Source: Sphingomonadaceae bacterium 3R27C6 (lineage in GTDB: Bacteria; Pseudomonadota; Alphaproteobacteria; Sphingomonadales; Sphingomonadaceae). Taken from it: 64,000 bases of DNA. Position numbers and translations under genes: made by a program. The stretch spans positions 332,938 through 396,937 of the forward strand of contig SCNS01000002.1 in the NCBI GenBank assembly GCA_005503215.1, in the 5' to 3' direction. The notes below the pieces were generated by a model that made no database searches, was not told the DNA's origin, and worked only from the letters and a program-made list of their open reading frames with translations. This document shows positions 17,282 through 26,966 of the stretch, piece after piece (position 1 is the stretch's first letter; each line of letters begins with the position of its first letter).

Positions 17282-18349
17282 ATGATCATCCCAGTCATAT
17301 TATCGGGGGGTTCGGGCACGCGGCTCTGGCCCGTTTCGACCAATAGCGCGCCGAAACAGTTCCAGCCGCTGACGGGCAAGGGCAGCATGTTCCTGCAAAC
17401 GCTCGACCGCGCGGTCGACCGGCACCGCTTCGCCGCGCCGATGATCGTCTGCGGCCCGGCGCACGTCGCGCATGTCGAGGCAGATCTGCTGGCGGCGGGT
17501 GTCACCGACGCACGCATCGTCGTCGAGCCTGCCGCGCGCAACACCGCCCCGGCGATCGCGCTTGCCGCGTGCGCGGCGCTTGCCGAAGACCCCGACGCGA
17601 CGATCCTCGTCATGCCCGCCGATCACGTCATGACCGACGTACCCGCGTTCCTGAACGCCATCGAGGCCGCGATGCCGGCGGTTGAGGCCGGCGCGCTCGC
17701 GACCTTCGGTATTGCGCCGTCGCATCCCGAAACCGGTTATGGCTACATCGCCGCAGGTGCCCCGCTCGCCGCGACACCGGGTATCTATGAGGTCCGGCGC
17801 TTTGTCGAAAAGCCCCCACGCGACAGGGCCGAGGCAATGCTTGCCGAGGGCGGCCACTATTGGAATGCTGGTATCTTTTTGATGCGTTCCGACCGCTTCC
17901 TCGCCGAACTCGAAAAGCAGCAGCCCATGATCGCGGCGTCCTGCTCGGCAGCGATGGCGAAGGCGCGGCAGGACGGCGCCCGCGTCCATCCCGCATCCGA
18001 TGCCTTTCTTTCCAGCCCGTCGGATTCGATCGATTATGCGGTGATGGAGGGCGCCGAACAGGTGGTCGTCGCCCCGGTCGATCCGGGCTGGTCCGACGTC
18101 GGCGGCTGGGCGGCGCTGCACGAACTGGGCGAAAAGGATGAACGCGGCAATGTTCGCATCGGCGACGTCATCGCGATCGATGCCGCGGATAATTACCTTC
18201 GCGCGTGCAAAGGAAAGCGCGTGGCCGTCGTCGGCGTTTCCGACATCATTGTCGTCACGCACGGCGACGATATACTGATCATTCCGCGCGACCGCGCACA
18301 GGAGGTCAAGGCGATCGTCGAATATCTGGCGGCCAACCCCTCGCGTTAA
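17282..18349 (+). CDS. manC: Mannose-1-phosphate guanylyltransferase
   Basis: Makes GDP-mannose from mannose-1-phosphate and GTP, the substrate of Gmd. It is 355 residues and consists of the nucleotidyltransferase domain only, without the C-terminal isomerase domain of bifunctional AlgA/XanB. That agrees with a separate manA just upstream. The N-terminal signature is VILSGGSGTRLWPVSTNSAPKQ, with PADHV near residue 120 and FVEKPPRDRAEAML near 180. The phosphomannomutase needed between ManA and ManC must be encoded elsewhere. Confidence 0.93.
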   Translation: MIIPVILSGGSGTRLWPVSTNSAPKQFQPLTGKGSMFLQTLDRAVDRHRFAAPMIVCGPAHVAHVEADLLAAGVTDARIVVEPAARNTAPAIALAACAALAEDPDATILVMPADHVMTDVPAFLNAIEAAMPAVEAGALATFGIAPSHPETGYGYIAAGAPLAATPGIYEVRRFVEKPPRDRAEAMLAEGGHYWNAGIFLMRSDRFLAELEKQQPMIAASCSAAMAKARQDGARVHPASDAFLSSPSDSIDYAVMEGAEQVVVAPVDPGWSDVGGWAALHELGEKDERGNVRIGDVIAIDAADNYLRACKGKRVAVVGVSDIIVVTHGDDILIIPRDRAQEVKAIVEYLAANPSR

Positions 18350-18350
18350 T

Positions 18351-18366
18351 AGGGGCGGCCGCCCCT
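18351..18366. terminator. GC-rich palindrome after manC, possible terminator
   Basis: A perfect 16-base palindrome (AGGGGCGGCCGCCCCT) starts two bases after the manC stop. It can fold as a five- to six-pair stem with a four-base loop. There is no T-run, so an intrinsic terminator is uncertain. It marks the boundary between the polysaccharide genes and hslVU. Confidence 0.35.
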
Positions 18367-18406
18367 CCCCTTGCAGCGCGCGGGCCCATCGCCCATATCC
18401 CGCCGC

Positions 18407-18973
18407 ATGAGTAATCCCCATGCGCAAAGTGCCGCGCCCTGGCACGGAACCACCATCCTTTCCGCCCGCAGCGCCGACAAGGTCGTCATCATCGGCGACG
18501 GTCAGGTGTCGATGGGCCAGACGGTGATGAAGCCCAACGCCCGCAAGGTCCGCCGCCTCCACGACGGCAGCGTGATCGGCGGGTTCGCGGGCGCGACCGC
18601 CGATGCCTTCACGCTGTTTGAGCGGCTCGAAGCCAAGCTCGAACGCCACAACGGCCAGCTGCTCCGCGCCGCGGTCGAACTCGCCAAAGACTGGCGCACC
18701 GACAAATATCTCCGCAACCTCGAGGCGATGATGATCGTCGCCGACAAGGAGGTCACGCTGGTCATCACCGGCAACGGCGACGTGCTCGAACCCAAGGGCG
18801 GGGTCGCCGCGATCGGATCGGGCGGCAATTTCGCGCTCTCCGCGGCGCGCGCGCTCGTCGATTATGAAAAGGACCCCGCGGTGCTGGTGCGCAAGGCGAT
18901 GGAGGTCGCCGCCGACATCTGCGTCTACACCAACGACCAGTTCACCCAAGAAATCATCGAAATCCAGGCATAA
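18407..18973 (+). CDS. hslV: HslV, proteolytic subunit of the HslUV protease
   Basis: The threonine-protease core of the ATP-dependent HslUV complex in the cytoplasm, 188 residues. The nucleophile is the first threonine of [10 protein letters not shown], residue 15, so about 14 residues must be removed to expose it; an N-terminal extension of this kind is common in alphaproteobacteria. Conserved [13 protein letters not shown] and [14 protein letters not shown] segments follow. I start at the ATG at 18407; an upstream in-frame ATG at 18371 lies in the palindrome region. hslU begins six bases after this stop. Confidence 0.96.
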   Translation: MSNPHAQSAAPWHGTTILSARSADKVVIIGDGQVSMGQTVMKPNARKVRRLHDGSVIGGFAGATADAFTLFERLEAKLERHNGQLLRAAVELAKDWRTDKYLRNLEAMMIVADKEVTLVITGNGDVLEPKGGVAAIGSGGNFALSAARALVDYEKDPAVLVRKAMEVAADICVYTNDQFTQEIIEIQA

Positions 18974-18978
18974 TCGAA

Positions 18979-20280
18979 ATGAACAAAGACCTGACTCCCA
19001 AGGCCATTGTGGCCGCGCTCGACACGCATATCATCGGCCAGGACGCCGCCAAGCGCGCGGTCGCGGTGGCGCTGCGCAACCGTTGGCGACGCCAGCAGCT
19101 TTCGGCCGACCTTCGCGACGAGGTAAGCCCCAAGAATATCCTGATGATCGGCCCCACGGGCTGCGGCAAGACCGAGATATCGCGCCGGCTGGCGAAGCTC
19201 GCCGACGCGCCGTTCATCAAGGTCGAGGCGACCAAATTCACCGAGGTCGGCTACGTCGGCCGCGACGTCGAACAGATCGCGCGCGACCTTGTCGAGGAAG
19301 CGGTGCGGCTCGAAAAGGATCGCCGCCGCGAGGCCGTGCGCGCCGCTGCCGAAGAGGCGGCAATGGAGCGATTGCTCGACGCGCTGACCGGCAAGGGCGC
19401 CAGCGAGGCGACGCGCCAGAGTTTCCGCCAGCGCATCCGCGAAGGGCATCTCGACGAGAGCGAGGTCGAGATCGAGGTCGCCGATGCCCCCGGCATGCCG
19501 TTCGAACTGCCCGGCCAGCCGGGGCAGATGAGCATGATCAACCTGTCGGATATGCTCGGCAAGGCAATGGGCGGCCTGCCCAAGAAGCGCCGCAAACTGA
19601 AGGTGATCGAGGCCGCCACCCGCCTCATCGAAGAGGAACAGGACAAGCGCCTCGATCAGGACGATGTCGCGCGGATCGCACTCGCCGATGCCGAGGCCAA
19701 CGGCATCGTCTTCCTCGACGAAATCGACAAGATCGCCGTCAGCGACGTGCGCGGCGGGTCGGTGAGCCGCGAGGGCGTCCAGCGCGACCTGCTGCCGTTG
19801 ATCGAGGGCACCACCGTCGCCACCAAATATGGTCCGATGAAGACCGACCATATCCTCTTCATCGCCTCGGGCGCCTTTCATGTCGCCAAGCCGAGCGACC
19901 TGCTCCCCGAATTGCAGGGGCGCCTGCCCATCCGCGTCGAACTCGGCGCGCTGACCGAGGAGGATTTCGTACGCATTCTCAGCGAGACCAAGGCCGGCCT
20001 GCCCGAACAATATGTCGCGCTGCTCGGCACCGAAGGCGTGACGCTGAACTTCACGGACGATGCGATCGCGCGCGTTGCGAAGCTCGCGGCCGAGGTCAAC
20101 GAGAAGGTCGAGAATATCGGCGCGCGCCGTCTGCAGACGATCATGGAGCGGCTGGTCGAGGAAATCAGCTTCACCGCCGAGGACGTCGGCGGCACGACGC
20201 TCGAGATCGACGCCGCCTATGTCGAACGTCAGCTTGCGGAGATCGTCGGCGACACCGACCTCAGCAAATATGTGCTCTGA
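18979..20280 (+). CDS. hslU: HslU, AAA+ unfoldase subunit of HslUV
   Basis: The ATPase that unfolds substrates and feeds them to HslV, 433 residues. The N-terminus has [24 protein letters not shown], then Walker [14 protein letters not shown] (about residue 57), the inserted I domain (about 100-240), and Walker [12 protein letters not shown]. The C-terminus ends in DLSKYVL, the conserved tail that docks into HslV pockets. It lies six bases after hslV. Length and motifs are normal. Confidence 0.97.
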   Translation: MNKDLTPKAIVAALDTHIIGQDAAKRAVAVALRNRWRRQQLSADLRDEVSPKNILMIGPTGCGKTEISRRLAKLADAPFIKVEATKFTEVGYVGRDVEQIARDLVEEAVRLEKDRRREAVRAAAEEAAMERLLDALTGKGASEATRQSFRQRIREGHLDESEVEIEVADAPGMPFELPGQPGQMSMINLSDMLGKAMGGLPKKRRKLKVIEAATRLIEEEQDKRLDQDDVARIALADAEANGIVFLDEIDKIAVSDVRGGSVSREGVQRDLLPLIEGTTVATKYGPMKTDHILFIASGAFHVAKPSDLLPELQGRLPIRVELGALTEEDFVRILSETKAGLPEQYVALLGTEGVTLNFTDDAIARVAKLAAEVNEKVENIGARRLQTIMERLVEEISFTAEDVGGTTLEIDAAYVERQLAEIVGDTDLSKYVL

Positions 20281-20424
20281 CGTGCTGTTTTCCGGACAAA
20301 ACTAGATCCGCCTTCTTTTCAGCCGGTCGATTGCCGAACTTCATTTGACTTTGCCGCGCGGTCAATGCGATGACTGCGCGGCACGATCGACATGGGTTGC
20401 GAACGGTCGGCACCGGAGACAGCA

Positions 20425-21279
20425 ATGGCAGAAGAAGAGGTCGCCACCCAAGGCGAACTGGCGATTACGCGCACGGGCGATCGGCTGCGTCTTGCGCGCG
20501 AAGCGGCAGGGCTCTCGCTCGCCGATGTCGCAACGCGGACGCGTATTACCCAGCGTCACCTGGCGGCGATAGAAAAGTCGGATTTCTCGGAACTTCCGGG
20601 CCGTACTTATGTCACCGGCTTCGCACGCGCCTATGCCCGCGCGGTCGACCTTCCCGAGGCCGAGATCGGCGCCGCAATTCGCCACGAGCTCGAAGAAGAC
20701 GCTTATGGCTCGCGCCCGCTGTACGAAGCCTATGAGCCGACCGATCCGGCACGCCTGCCCACCGCGCGGCTGACCTGGACCCTCGTCATCGTCACGCTGC
20801 TGCTCGCGTCGGCGTACGGCGTATGGCGTTTCCTGTCGGTCGAGCCCGACGAAGCACTGATCGCCGCGCAGAATCGTGCCGCCGATGCGTCGGAAGCACC
20901 GCAGAGCGATGCCGGGGCCACCCCGGCGACCAAGGCCGCGATCGGGCAGTCCGCCGTCGCGGCGAACGCACCGGTCGTGCTGACGGGCGTTTCGGAAGTC
21001 TGGATCGGTTTCGACGACGCAAAGGGCAAGACCGAGAATTGGCGCACGCTCGACGCGGGCGAAACCTATCAGGTCCCGCCCGAATATATCGAACAGTTCA
21101 CGCTGCGCACGAGCATCCCGCAGGCGCTCAAGGTCACCGTTGGTGGCCGCGACATCGGCCCGATCGGCCCCGCCGATACGCTGGTCAAGAATGTCTCCCT
21201 GAAGCCCGCGGACCTGGTAGCGCGCGCCGAAGGCAATGGCGCCGCGGCTCCGGCGGCAGGACCACGCCCGAAGGGCTGA
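20425..21279 (+). CDS. RodZ-like helix-turn-helix membrane protein with DUF4115 domain
   Basis: A 284-residue protein with an N-terminal cytoplasmic HTH_25 domain (GDRLRLAREAAGLSLADVATRTRITQRHLAAIE), one membrane helix (LTWTLVIVTLLLASAYGVW, about 112-130), an Ala/Thr-rich linker, and a periplasmic DUF4115-type beta domain (GVSEVWIGFDD to the end). This is the RodZ architecture: a bitopic protein tied to MreB and cell shape in rods. GGAG lies six bases before the ATG at 20425, so an earlier ATG at 20392 is less likely. It is followed by cpoB, another envelope gene. Confidence 0.82.
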   Translation: MAEEEVATQGELAITRTGDRLRLAREAAGLSLADVATRTRITQRHLAAIEKSDFSELPGRTYVTGFARAYARAVDLPEAEIGAAIRHELEEDAYGSRPLYEAYEPTDPARLPTARLTWTLVIVTLLLASAYGVWRFLSVEPDEALIAAQNRAADASEAPQSDAGATPATKAAIGQSAVAANAPVVLTGVSEVWIGFDDAKGKTENWRTLDAGETYQVPPEYIEQFTLRTSIPQALKVTVGGRDIGPIGPADTLVKNVSLKPADLVARAEGNGAAAPAAGPRPKG

Positions 21280-21393
21280 ACCGCCGATCATTCGGGCCGG
21301 CTCGAGCGGCAGTGCACCGAAATGGGTTTGCGCTGCCGTGCTTTGCCGCGTTATGAGCAACGGAATGGTTAATTAGTGGGGACCTAACGGCAG

Positions 21394-22341
21394 ATGATGA
21401 TGCGTCAGATCACTTTCCTGGGAGCGGCAACGATCGCGCTCGTCGCGGCGATGCCTGTCGCGGCGCAGGACAATACGGTCGTCAAGCGGGTCGAACGGCT
21501 CGAAAAGGAAATGCGCGCCGTCCAGCGGTCGGTTTTTCCCGGCGGCAGCCCGACCTTCTTCGAGGGTGAGATTGCGCCCGACAACACACCCGGCGAGCGC
21601 GCCCGCACCAACGCCCCGGTGATCGACCTGACCGCGCGCGTCGATGCGCTCGAATCGCAGCTGCAGGCATTGACCGGCCAGACCGAACAAAATGCCTTCC
21701 AGCTCCGCGAACTCGAAAAGCAGTTCACCGCGTACAAGGCCGAAATGGACAAGCGTTTCGCCGATCCGACAGCGGTCGCCGCACCGACCGCGACGCCCGC
21801 CGGCCTCGCCCCGACGGTGAAGCCGCCGGCAGCGACGACCACGGTCGCGGCAACCCCGGTGAAGAAACCGGCCGACAAGCCGGCCGCCAAGCCCGCGACC
21901 ACCGACGCCGCGCGGCTCGCGCTCGTCAAGAAGGTCGAGGTTCCCGCGAGCGGCAACGAAACCAAGGACGCGTACGACTATGGCTATCGCCTGTGGGAAG
22001 CGAAGCTCTATCCCGAAGCGCAGGCGCAGCTGAAGACCGTCGTCACCAAATGGCCGAAGAGCAGCCAGGCGAGCTTTGCGCAGAATTTGCTCGGCCGCTC
22101 CTATCTCGACGAAGGCAAGCCGAGCCTCGCCGCGGTCGCCTTCTACAACAATTACAAGGATCGCCCGAGCGGCGCGCGCGCGCCGCACAGCCTGATGTAT
22201 ATGGGCGTCGCGCTCGACAAGCTCGGCCGCAAGGCCGACGCGTGCAAGGCGTTCCGCGAACTCGACGAAGTCTATGGCGACAAGGCGCCGCAGGATGTCC
22301 GGACCGATGCTGCCGCCGCAAAAACAAAAGCAGGTTGCTGA
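21394..22341 (+). CDS. cpoB: CpoB/YbgF, Tol-Pal associated periplasmic protein
   Basis: A 315-residue exported protein. A signal peptide (cleavage near VAAQD, about residue 25) is followed by a coiled coil (VERLEKEMRAVQRSV; RVDALESQLQALTGQTEQNAFQLRELEKQF), an Ala/Pro/Lys-rich linker, and C-terminal TPR repeats from about residue 195 (DAYDYGYRLWEAKLYPEAQAQ). This is the YbgF layout: the coiled coil trimerises and the TPRs contact TolA and PBP1B. tolQRAB and pal are not in the window. tilS starts inside its last 35 bases. Confidence 0.88.
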   Translation: MMMRQITFLGAATIALVAAMPVAAQDNTVVKRVERLEKEMRAVQRSVFPGGSPTFFEGEIAPDNTPGERARTNAPVIDLTARVDALESQLQALTGQTEQNAFQLRELEKQFTAYKAEMDKRFADPTAVAAPTATPAGLAPTVKPPAATTTVAATPVKKPADKPAAKPATTDAARLALVKKVEVPASGNETKDAYDYGYRLWEAKLYPEAQAQLKTVVTKWPKSSQASFAQNLLGRSYLDEGKPSLAAVAFYNNYKDRPSGARAPHSLMYMGVALDKLGRKADACKAFRELDEVYGDKAPQDVRTDAAAAKTKAGC

Positions 22342-23299
22342 CCGCGACGCCGCGGACCGGCTCGCCGGCGACCTCGCCGCGCTCGTCGGATCCGACTGGC
22401 ACCGCCTCCATTATGGTGTCGCCGTTTCGGGCGGGCCCGACAGCATGGCGCTGCTTTGGCTGATGGCGTCCTTGCTGCCCGGACAGGTCTGGGCAGCGAC
22501 GGTCGACCATGGCCTGCGAAAGGGCTCGGACGACGAGGCGCGCATGGTCGCGGGCTTTTGCGAACGCGAGCATATCCCGCATTCGACGCTGCGTCCGCCG
22601 ACCCCGATCAAGGGATCGCTGCAAGCCGCGGCGCGGACCGAACGCTACCGGCTGCTCGAACAATGGCGCGAAGCCAAGGAACTCAAGCATATCGTGACGG
22701 CGCACCATGCCGACGACCAGCTGGAGACGATCGTCATGCGGCTCAACCGCAGCAGTGGCGTCGGCGGGCTCGCCGCGATCCGCGCGCGCAACGGGTCCAT
22801 CCTGCGCCCGCTGCTGCATTGGCGGCGCAGCGAACTCGTCCATCTGGCGCTTGAAAACGACCTGCCCTTTGTCGACGATCCGTCGAACAGCGACGATCGC
22901 TTCGATCGCGCGCGGCTGCGCCATGCGCTTCAGTCGCAGACCGCGCTCGACCCTGCTGCCGCGGCGAAATCGGCGGCGTGGCTCGCCGAAGCCGACGAGG
23001 CGCTCGACTGGGCGGTCGAGCGGCTGATCGCATCCTGGCCCGACGCATCGGACATCGCGGTGATCCGCGACGATGGCTATCCGCCCGAGATGTTCCGCCG
23101 CATCGTCGCGCAGCGGCTGCGCGCCAACGCGCCGCAACTCGTCCTGCGCGGTGCCTCGCTCGACGGCGTGATCGCGGCGATGCACGAAGGGCGGCGAGCG
23201 ATGGTCGGCGCGCTGCTGATCGATGCGGTACGCGGCCTCGAAGGGACGATCTGGCGCATTTCCGCGGCGCCGCGCCGGAAAGCAGCGAAAAAGGGCTGA
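22307..23299 (+). CDS. tilS: tRNA(Ile)-lysidine synthetase
   Basis: Modifies C34 of the CAU-anticodon tRNA-Ile to lysidine so that it reads AUA; essential in most bacteria. About 330 residues with the N-type ATP-pyrophosphatase motif VAVSGGPDSMALLW (about residue 37), then TVDHGLRKGSDDEARMV, AARTERYRLLEQW and HHADDQLETIVMRL. The start is not certain: ATG 22307 overlaps cpoB by 35 bases; ATGs at 22295 and 22274 are in frame. The C-terminal domain is short, as in many alphaproteobacterial forms. Confidence 0.93.
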   Translation: MLPPQKQKQVADRDAADRLAGDLAALVGSDWHRLHYGVAVSGGPDSMALLWLMASLLPGQVWAATVDHGLRKGSDDEARMVAGFCEREHIPHSTLRPPTPIKGSLQAAARTERYRLLEQWREAKELKHIVTAHHADDQLETIVMRLNRSSGVGGLAAIRARNGSILRPLLHWRRSELVHLALENDLPFVDDPSNSDDRFDRARLRHALQSQTALDPAAAAKSAAWLAEADEALDWAVERLIASWPDASDIAVIRDDGYPPEMFRRIVAQRLRANAPQLVLRGASLDGVIAAMHEGRRAMVGALLIDAVRGLEGTIWRISAAPRRKAAKKG

Positions 23300-23380
23300 T
23301 TGCCTCATTGTCATTTAACCCGATTATCCTATCTTGTGCGGATAGGAGCGCAGTACCGCGCTGTTGAGGAACGAATCCGA

Positions 23381-25327
23381 ATGCAGGACGACAAGGAACC
23401 GCAGGGCAATCCCTGGATGAAGAGCGTGATGATCTGGAGCGGCATTCTGCTTGCGATGCTCCTCGTCGCCTCGATGTTCGGCGGCGCTTCGCAGCCTGTC
23501 GGCAATCCGCTTGCCTATTCCGAGTTCCGGCAAAAGGTCGAGGAAGGCGCCGTCAAGGACGTCGTGCTGTCCGAAGACAAGGTGACGGGCACGCTGTCGA
23601 ACGGCGACCGTTTCAGCGCCAACGTCGTGCGCGACCCCGAACTGCTCAAGATGCTCAACGACAATGGCGTCAAATATGACGGCAAGGCGACCGAAGCGCC
23701 GAACTTCTGGATGTATATGCTCGTCCAGTCGCTGCCCTTCCTGCTGATCCTCGGCATTGCTTTCTTCGTCTTCCGCCAGGTTCAGAAGAATAATGGCTCG
23801 GGCGCGATGGGCTTTGGCAAATCTCGCGCCAAGATGCTCACCGAAAAGCAGGGCCGTGTGACCTTCGACGATGTCGCGGGCATCGATGAAGCTCGCGAAG
23901 AGCTCGAGGAAATCGTCGAATTCCTGCGTGATCCGACCAAATTTTCTAAGCTCGGCGGCCAGATTCCGAAGGGCGCGTTGCTCGTCGGCTCGCCCGGCAC
24001 CGGCAAGACTCTGCTCGCCCGCGCGATCGCGGGTGAAGCGGGCGTTCCCTTCTTCACCATTTCGGGTTCGGACTTCGTCGAAATGTTCGTCGGTGTCGGC
24101 GCATCGCGCGTCCGTGACATGTTCGAACAGGCGAAGCGCAATGCGCCGTGCATCGTCTTCATCGACGAAATCGACGCGGTCGGCCGCCATCGCGGCGCCG
24201 GCCTCGGCAACGGCAACGACGAGCGCGAGCAGACGCTGAACCAGCTGCTCGTCGAAATGGACGGTTTCGAGGCGAACGAAGGCATCATCATCGTCGCGGC
24301 AACCAACCGCCCCGACGTGCTCGACCCTGCCCTTCTCCGTCCCGGCCGCTTCGACCGCCAGGTCGTCGTGCCGCGCCCCGACATCGAGGGCCGCCAGAAG
24401 ATCCTCGAGGTTCACACGCGCAAAAAGCCGCTCGCCCCCGACGTCGACCTCCGCCGCGTCGCGCGCGGGACGCCGGGCTTCTCGGGCGCCGACCTCGCCA
24501 ACCTTTGCAACGAAGCCGCGCTGCTTGCCGCGCGCAAGGGCAAGCGCCTGATCGCGAACGACGAGTTCGAAGAGGCCAAGGACAAGGTTATGATGGGCGC
24601 CGAGCGGCGTTCGATGGTGATGACCGAGGACGAGAAGAAATCGACCGCGTACCACGAGGCCGGCCACGCGCTCGTCTCGCTGCACGTCGACGGCTGCGAC
24701 CCGCTCCACAAGGTCACGATCATCCCGCGCGGCCGTGCGCTGGGCGTGACGTGGAACCTGCCCGAACGCGACCGCTATTCGACCAATATGAAGCAGATGA
24801 AGGCGCGCCTCGCGCTCTGCTTCGGCGGCCGCATCGCCGAACAGCTGATCTACGGCAAGGATGAGCTGAACACGGGCGCGTCGAACGACATCCAGCAGGC
24901 GACCGACATGGCGCGTTCGATGGTCATGGAATATGGCATGTCTGAAAAGCTCGGCTGGCTGCGCTATCGCGACAATCAGGACGAGGTGTTCCTCGGCCAT
25001 AGCGTCTCGCGCGCGCAGAATATGTCCGAAGACACCGCCCGCCTGATCGACGCCGAAGTGCGCCGCCTCGTCGAGGAAGGCGAAAAGACCGCGCGCAAGG
25101 TGCTCACCGACCATCTCGACGAGCTTCACCTGCTCGCCGGCGCGCTGCTCGAATATGAGACGCTGTCGGGCGAGGAATCGAAACGCGCGATCAAGGGCGA
25201 AGACATTGGCCGCGAAGACGAAGCGGGCAAGCGCGGCACCCCGGTGTCGGGCCATGCCGGCGGCATCCCGCAGATCAAGCGCAAGCCGCGGCGCCCCTTC
25301 GGCGACGCCAACCCGCAGGGCGCCTAG
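23381..25327 (+). CDS. ftsH: FtsH, membrane-anchored AAA+ zinc protease
   Basis: Degrades membrane and short-lived cytoplasmic proteins, 648 residues. Two membrane helices (about 16-36 and 108-130) flank a periplasmic domain. The AAA module has Walker [18 protein letters not shown] (about 203), Walker [19 protein letters not shown], and the [24 protein letters not shown]. The zinc protease motif HEAGH is at about 424. The Walker A loop has Ser where most FtsH proteins have Pro (GPPGTGKT). The ATG at 23381 has GAGGA ten bases upstream; an earlier ATG at 23300 gives a non-conserved extension. An 81-base gap follows tilS. Confidence 0.97.
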   Translation: MQDDKEPQGNPWMKSVMIWSGILLAMLLVASMFGGASQPVGNPLAYSEFRQKVEEGAVKDVVLSEDKVTGTLSNGDRFSANVVRDPELLKMLNDNGVKYDGKATEAPNFWMYMLVQSLPFLLILGIAFFVFRQVQKNNGSGAMGFGKSRAKMLTEKQGRVTFDDVAGIDEAREELEEIVEFLRDPTKFSKLGGQIPKGALLVGSPGTGKTLLARAIAGEAGVPFFTISGSDFVEMFVGVGASRVRDMFEQAKRNAPCIVFIDEIDAVGRHRGAGLGNGNDEREQTLNQLLVEMDGFEANEGIIIVAATNRPDVLDPALLRPGRFDRQVVVPRPDIEGRQKILEVHTRKKPLAPDVDLRRVARGTPGFSGADLANLCNEAALLAARKGKRLIANDEFEEAKDKVMMGAERRSMVMTEDEKKSTAYHEAGHALVSLHVDGCDPLHKVTIIPRGRALGVTWNLPERDRYSTNMKQMKARLALCFGGRIAEQLIYGKDELNTGASNDIQQATDMARSMVMEYGMSEKLGWLRYRDNQDEVFLGHSVSRAQNMSEDTARLIDAEVRRLVEEGEKTARKVLTDHLDELHLLAGALLEYETLSGEESKRAIKGEDIGREDEAGKRGTPVSGHAGGIPQIKRKPRRPFGDANPQGA

Positions 25328-25340
25328 GCTTTCGGCCTAG
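25324..25340 (+). terminator. Short hairpin at the ftsH stop
   Basis: CTAGGC-TTTCG-GCCTAG forms a six-pair stem that includes the ftsH stop codon. Only CCCCTTCG follows, so intrinsic termination is doubtful. It may instead attenuate or protect the message. Confidence 0.35.
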
Positions 25341-25388
25341 CCCCTTCGATTCAGGGACTATTCATTGGGTGGGGGCAAGTTGCGGCAT

Positions 25389-25775
25389 ATGACCAAAGGG
25401 ACATATGCACGCATCTTGCCCGCCCTGCTCGCCGCTCCCTTCCTCTGTGCGATGGCGCCGGGCGACATGAGTGTCGCGGCATTCCTCGCGCGCGCGACGT
25501 CGCTCGAACGGCTCGGCCCGCTCGCGCTCGCGACTCCGCAGGGCAACCAGCTCAAGGGCGAAGTGGTCGCCGCGGGCAAACGCTATAAGGCGCGGATCGA
25601 TGCCGAACGCCGCGCCGGTCGCAAGACGACGAGTTGCCCCCCTGAATCGGGCAGCCTGACCCCCGATCAATGGCTGTCCCACCTCCGCAGCTATCCCGTC
25701 ACCGCACGCAAGTCGGTCAGCGTCTATTCGGCCTTCGATGCGCTGATGAAGAAACGCTATCCCTGCCCCACCTGA
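25389..25775 (+). CDS. Small exported protein, possibly Rap1a/Tai-like
   Basis: A 128-residue protein with a probable signal peptide (ARILPALLAAPFLCAMA, residues 7-23). The mature part has two cysteines and a C-terminal pattern: SCPPESGSLTPDQWLSHLRSYP, then a helix ending in ALMKKRYPCP. The spacing of CxP, a helix, and a final YPCP resembles Rap1a/Tai-type small secreted proteins, but the N-terminal half does not match, so I leave the function open. It lies 61 bases after ftsH and is followed at 37 bases by another exported protein. Confidence 0.7.
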   Translation: MTKGTYARILPALLAAPFLCAMAPGDMSVAAFLARATSLERLGPLALATPQGNQLKGEVVAAGKRYKARIDAERRAGRKTTSCPPESGSLTPDQWLSHLRSYPVTARKSVSVYSAFDALMKKRYPCPT

Positions 25776-25812
25776 TGCGTCAAAGGTGCGGCCAGGACCA
25801 AAGGAGACGGCA

Positions 25813-26298
25813 ATGATCGGCAAAGCGTGGAATGCCCTGGCCTTGGCAGCCCTTTTCGCGGCGGGTGTTCAGCCGGCGGCGGCGCAGGGAACCGGCTCGT
25901 TGACAAGCAAGATCGAACTCGAAAAATCGACCCCGTCGTCGGACGGCCAACCGCCGAAAAAAACCTATGTTGCACCCGACGTGGTCGTCCCGGGCGACCG
26001 CGTCCGCGTCGCGCTCACCTTCACGAACAATGGCGCCGCCCCCGCGGCAGGGCTCAATTTGGTCAATCCGATCCCCGAGGGCCTGATGTTCGACGACACC
26101 GCCGATACGGCGGGTTTCGGCGTTTCGACCGACGGCGGCAAAACGTTCGGCGCACTCGCGGCGCTGACGGTGCCCGTCGGCGGCGCGGCACCCCGCCCCG
26201 CGACGGCCGCCGATGTGACGCATGTCCGCTGGCTGTGGCCCGACGCGATCGCCCCGGGGCAAAGCCGCTCGGTCGCCTTTTTCGGCCGGGTTCGGTGA
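25813..26298 (+). CDS. Exported DUF11-like single-domain protein
   Basis: A 161-residue secreted protein. The signal peptide (MIGKAWNALALAALFAAG to AAAQ, about 25 residues) is followed by one beta-sandwich with the DUF11 pattern VVPGDRVRVALTFTNNGAAPAAGLNLVNPIPEGLMF. DUF11 domains are usually repeated in large surface proteins; a single short copy is less common. GGAG lies six bases before the ATG at 25813. It is followed nine bases later by the DUF3800 gene, so the two may be co-transcribed. Role unknown. Confidence 0.75.
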   Translation: MIGKAWNALALAALFAAGVQPAAAQGTGSLTSKIELEKSTPSSDGQPPKKTYVAPDVVVPGDRVRVALTFTNNGAAPAAGLNLVNPIPEGLMFDDTADTAGFGVSTDGGKTFGALAALTVPVGGAAPRPATAADVTHVRWLWPDAIAPGQSRSVAFFGRVR

Positions 26299-26306
26299 CC
26301 CGCTGA

Positions 26307-26912
26307 ATGACCATTTATTGTGATGAATCGGGCGGCCTCAACGCCGGGGCGATGACCTTTTCGGCGGTGATGCTGACCCCCAAGGCGGCCGCCGACATCC
26401 ACGCGCGCTTTCGCAGCGTGACCGGACTGCGCGGCGAGCTGAAGGGCAGCCGGATCAGTATCGTCGAGCGCGCCTATCTGCTCGAGCTTTTCGATCGCGC
26501 CGGCGGCCGCGCGTGGGTAGCCGTCGCCGAGCGCGACAAGCTCGCGCAAAATCCGGGCGGCACGCTGCCCAGCGACCTTGCGCTCTATGGCGCCTTGCTC
26601 AACAGCGCGGTCGGTCGCTGGCTGCCCGAAACCGGCGGGGTCTGTACCGACGTCGTGATCGACGACGGGCGCTATGATCCGAAGATTCTTTCGCATGTGC
26701 GGGAAGAGATACAGGCCGGGCTGGGCCAATGGGGCCGTGCGTCGCTGGCCGATAGCAAGCGCAGCGACGGGGTCCAGATCGCCGACGTGATCGCGAACAG
26801 CCTGTTCAATATCACGGTCGGCTCGCCGCGCGCCTATCGCATCCAGCGGATCATCGAACCGATGCTGGCGTCGAAGGCCATCCGCATCGCCGAGCTGACC
26901 GACGTCGACTGA
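26307..26912 (+). CDS. DUF3800 family protein
   Basis: A 201-residue cytoplasmic protein beginning MTIYCDESG, the hallmark start of DUF3800, a predicted RNase-H-like fold. Later acidic positions fit the fold: VVIDDGRYD (about residue 115) and LADSKRSDGVQIADVIANSLF (about 148-168). DUF3800 proteins are often found near mobile or defence genes, but here the neighbours are ftsH and rpoZ. Metal-dependent nuclease activity is a fold-based inference. A strong terminator follows, shared with rpoZ on the other strand. Confidence 0.8.
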   Translation: MTIYCDESGGLNAGAMTFSAVMLTPKAAADIHARFRSVTGLRGELKGSRISIVERAYLLELFDRAGGRAWVAVAERDKLAQNPGGTLPSDLALYGALLNSAVGRWLPETGGVCTDVVIDDGRYDPKILSHVREEIQAGLGQWGRASLADSKRSDGVQIADVIANSLFNITVGSPRAYRIQRIIEPMLASKAIRIAELTDVD

Positions 26913-26920
26913 CACAAGAA

Positions 26921-26942
26921 GGGCCGCAGTTTCCTGCGGCCC
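26921..26942. terminator. Bidirectional terminator between the DUF3800 gene and rpoZ
   Basis: A perfect nine-pair stem GGGCCGCAG-TTTC-CTGCGGCCC sits between two converging stops. Read on the minus strand it is followed by TTCTTGT, so it should end rpoZ transcription well; on the plus strand the U-tract is poor. Confidence 0.75.
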
Positions 26943-26966
26943 CCTTGGTGATCGATTGCGCGACGC

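Noticed and set aside
23324..25255. A 643-codon open frame antisense to ftsH
   Set aside because: It is a shadow of a conserved gene, with no recognisable motif and no ribosome site.
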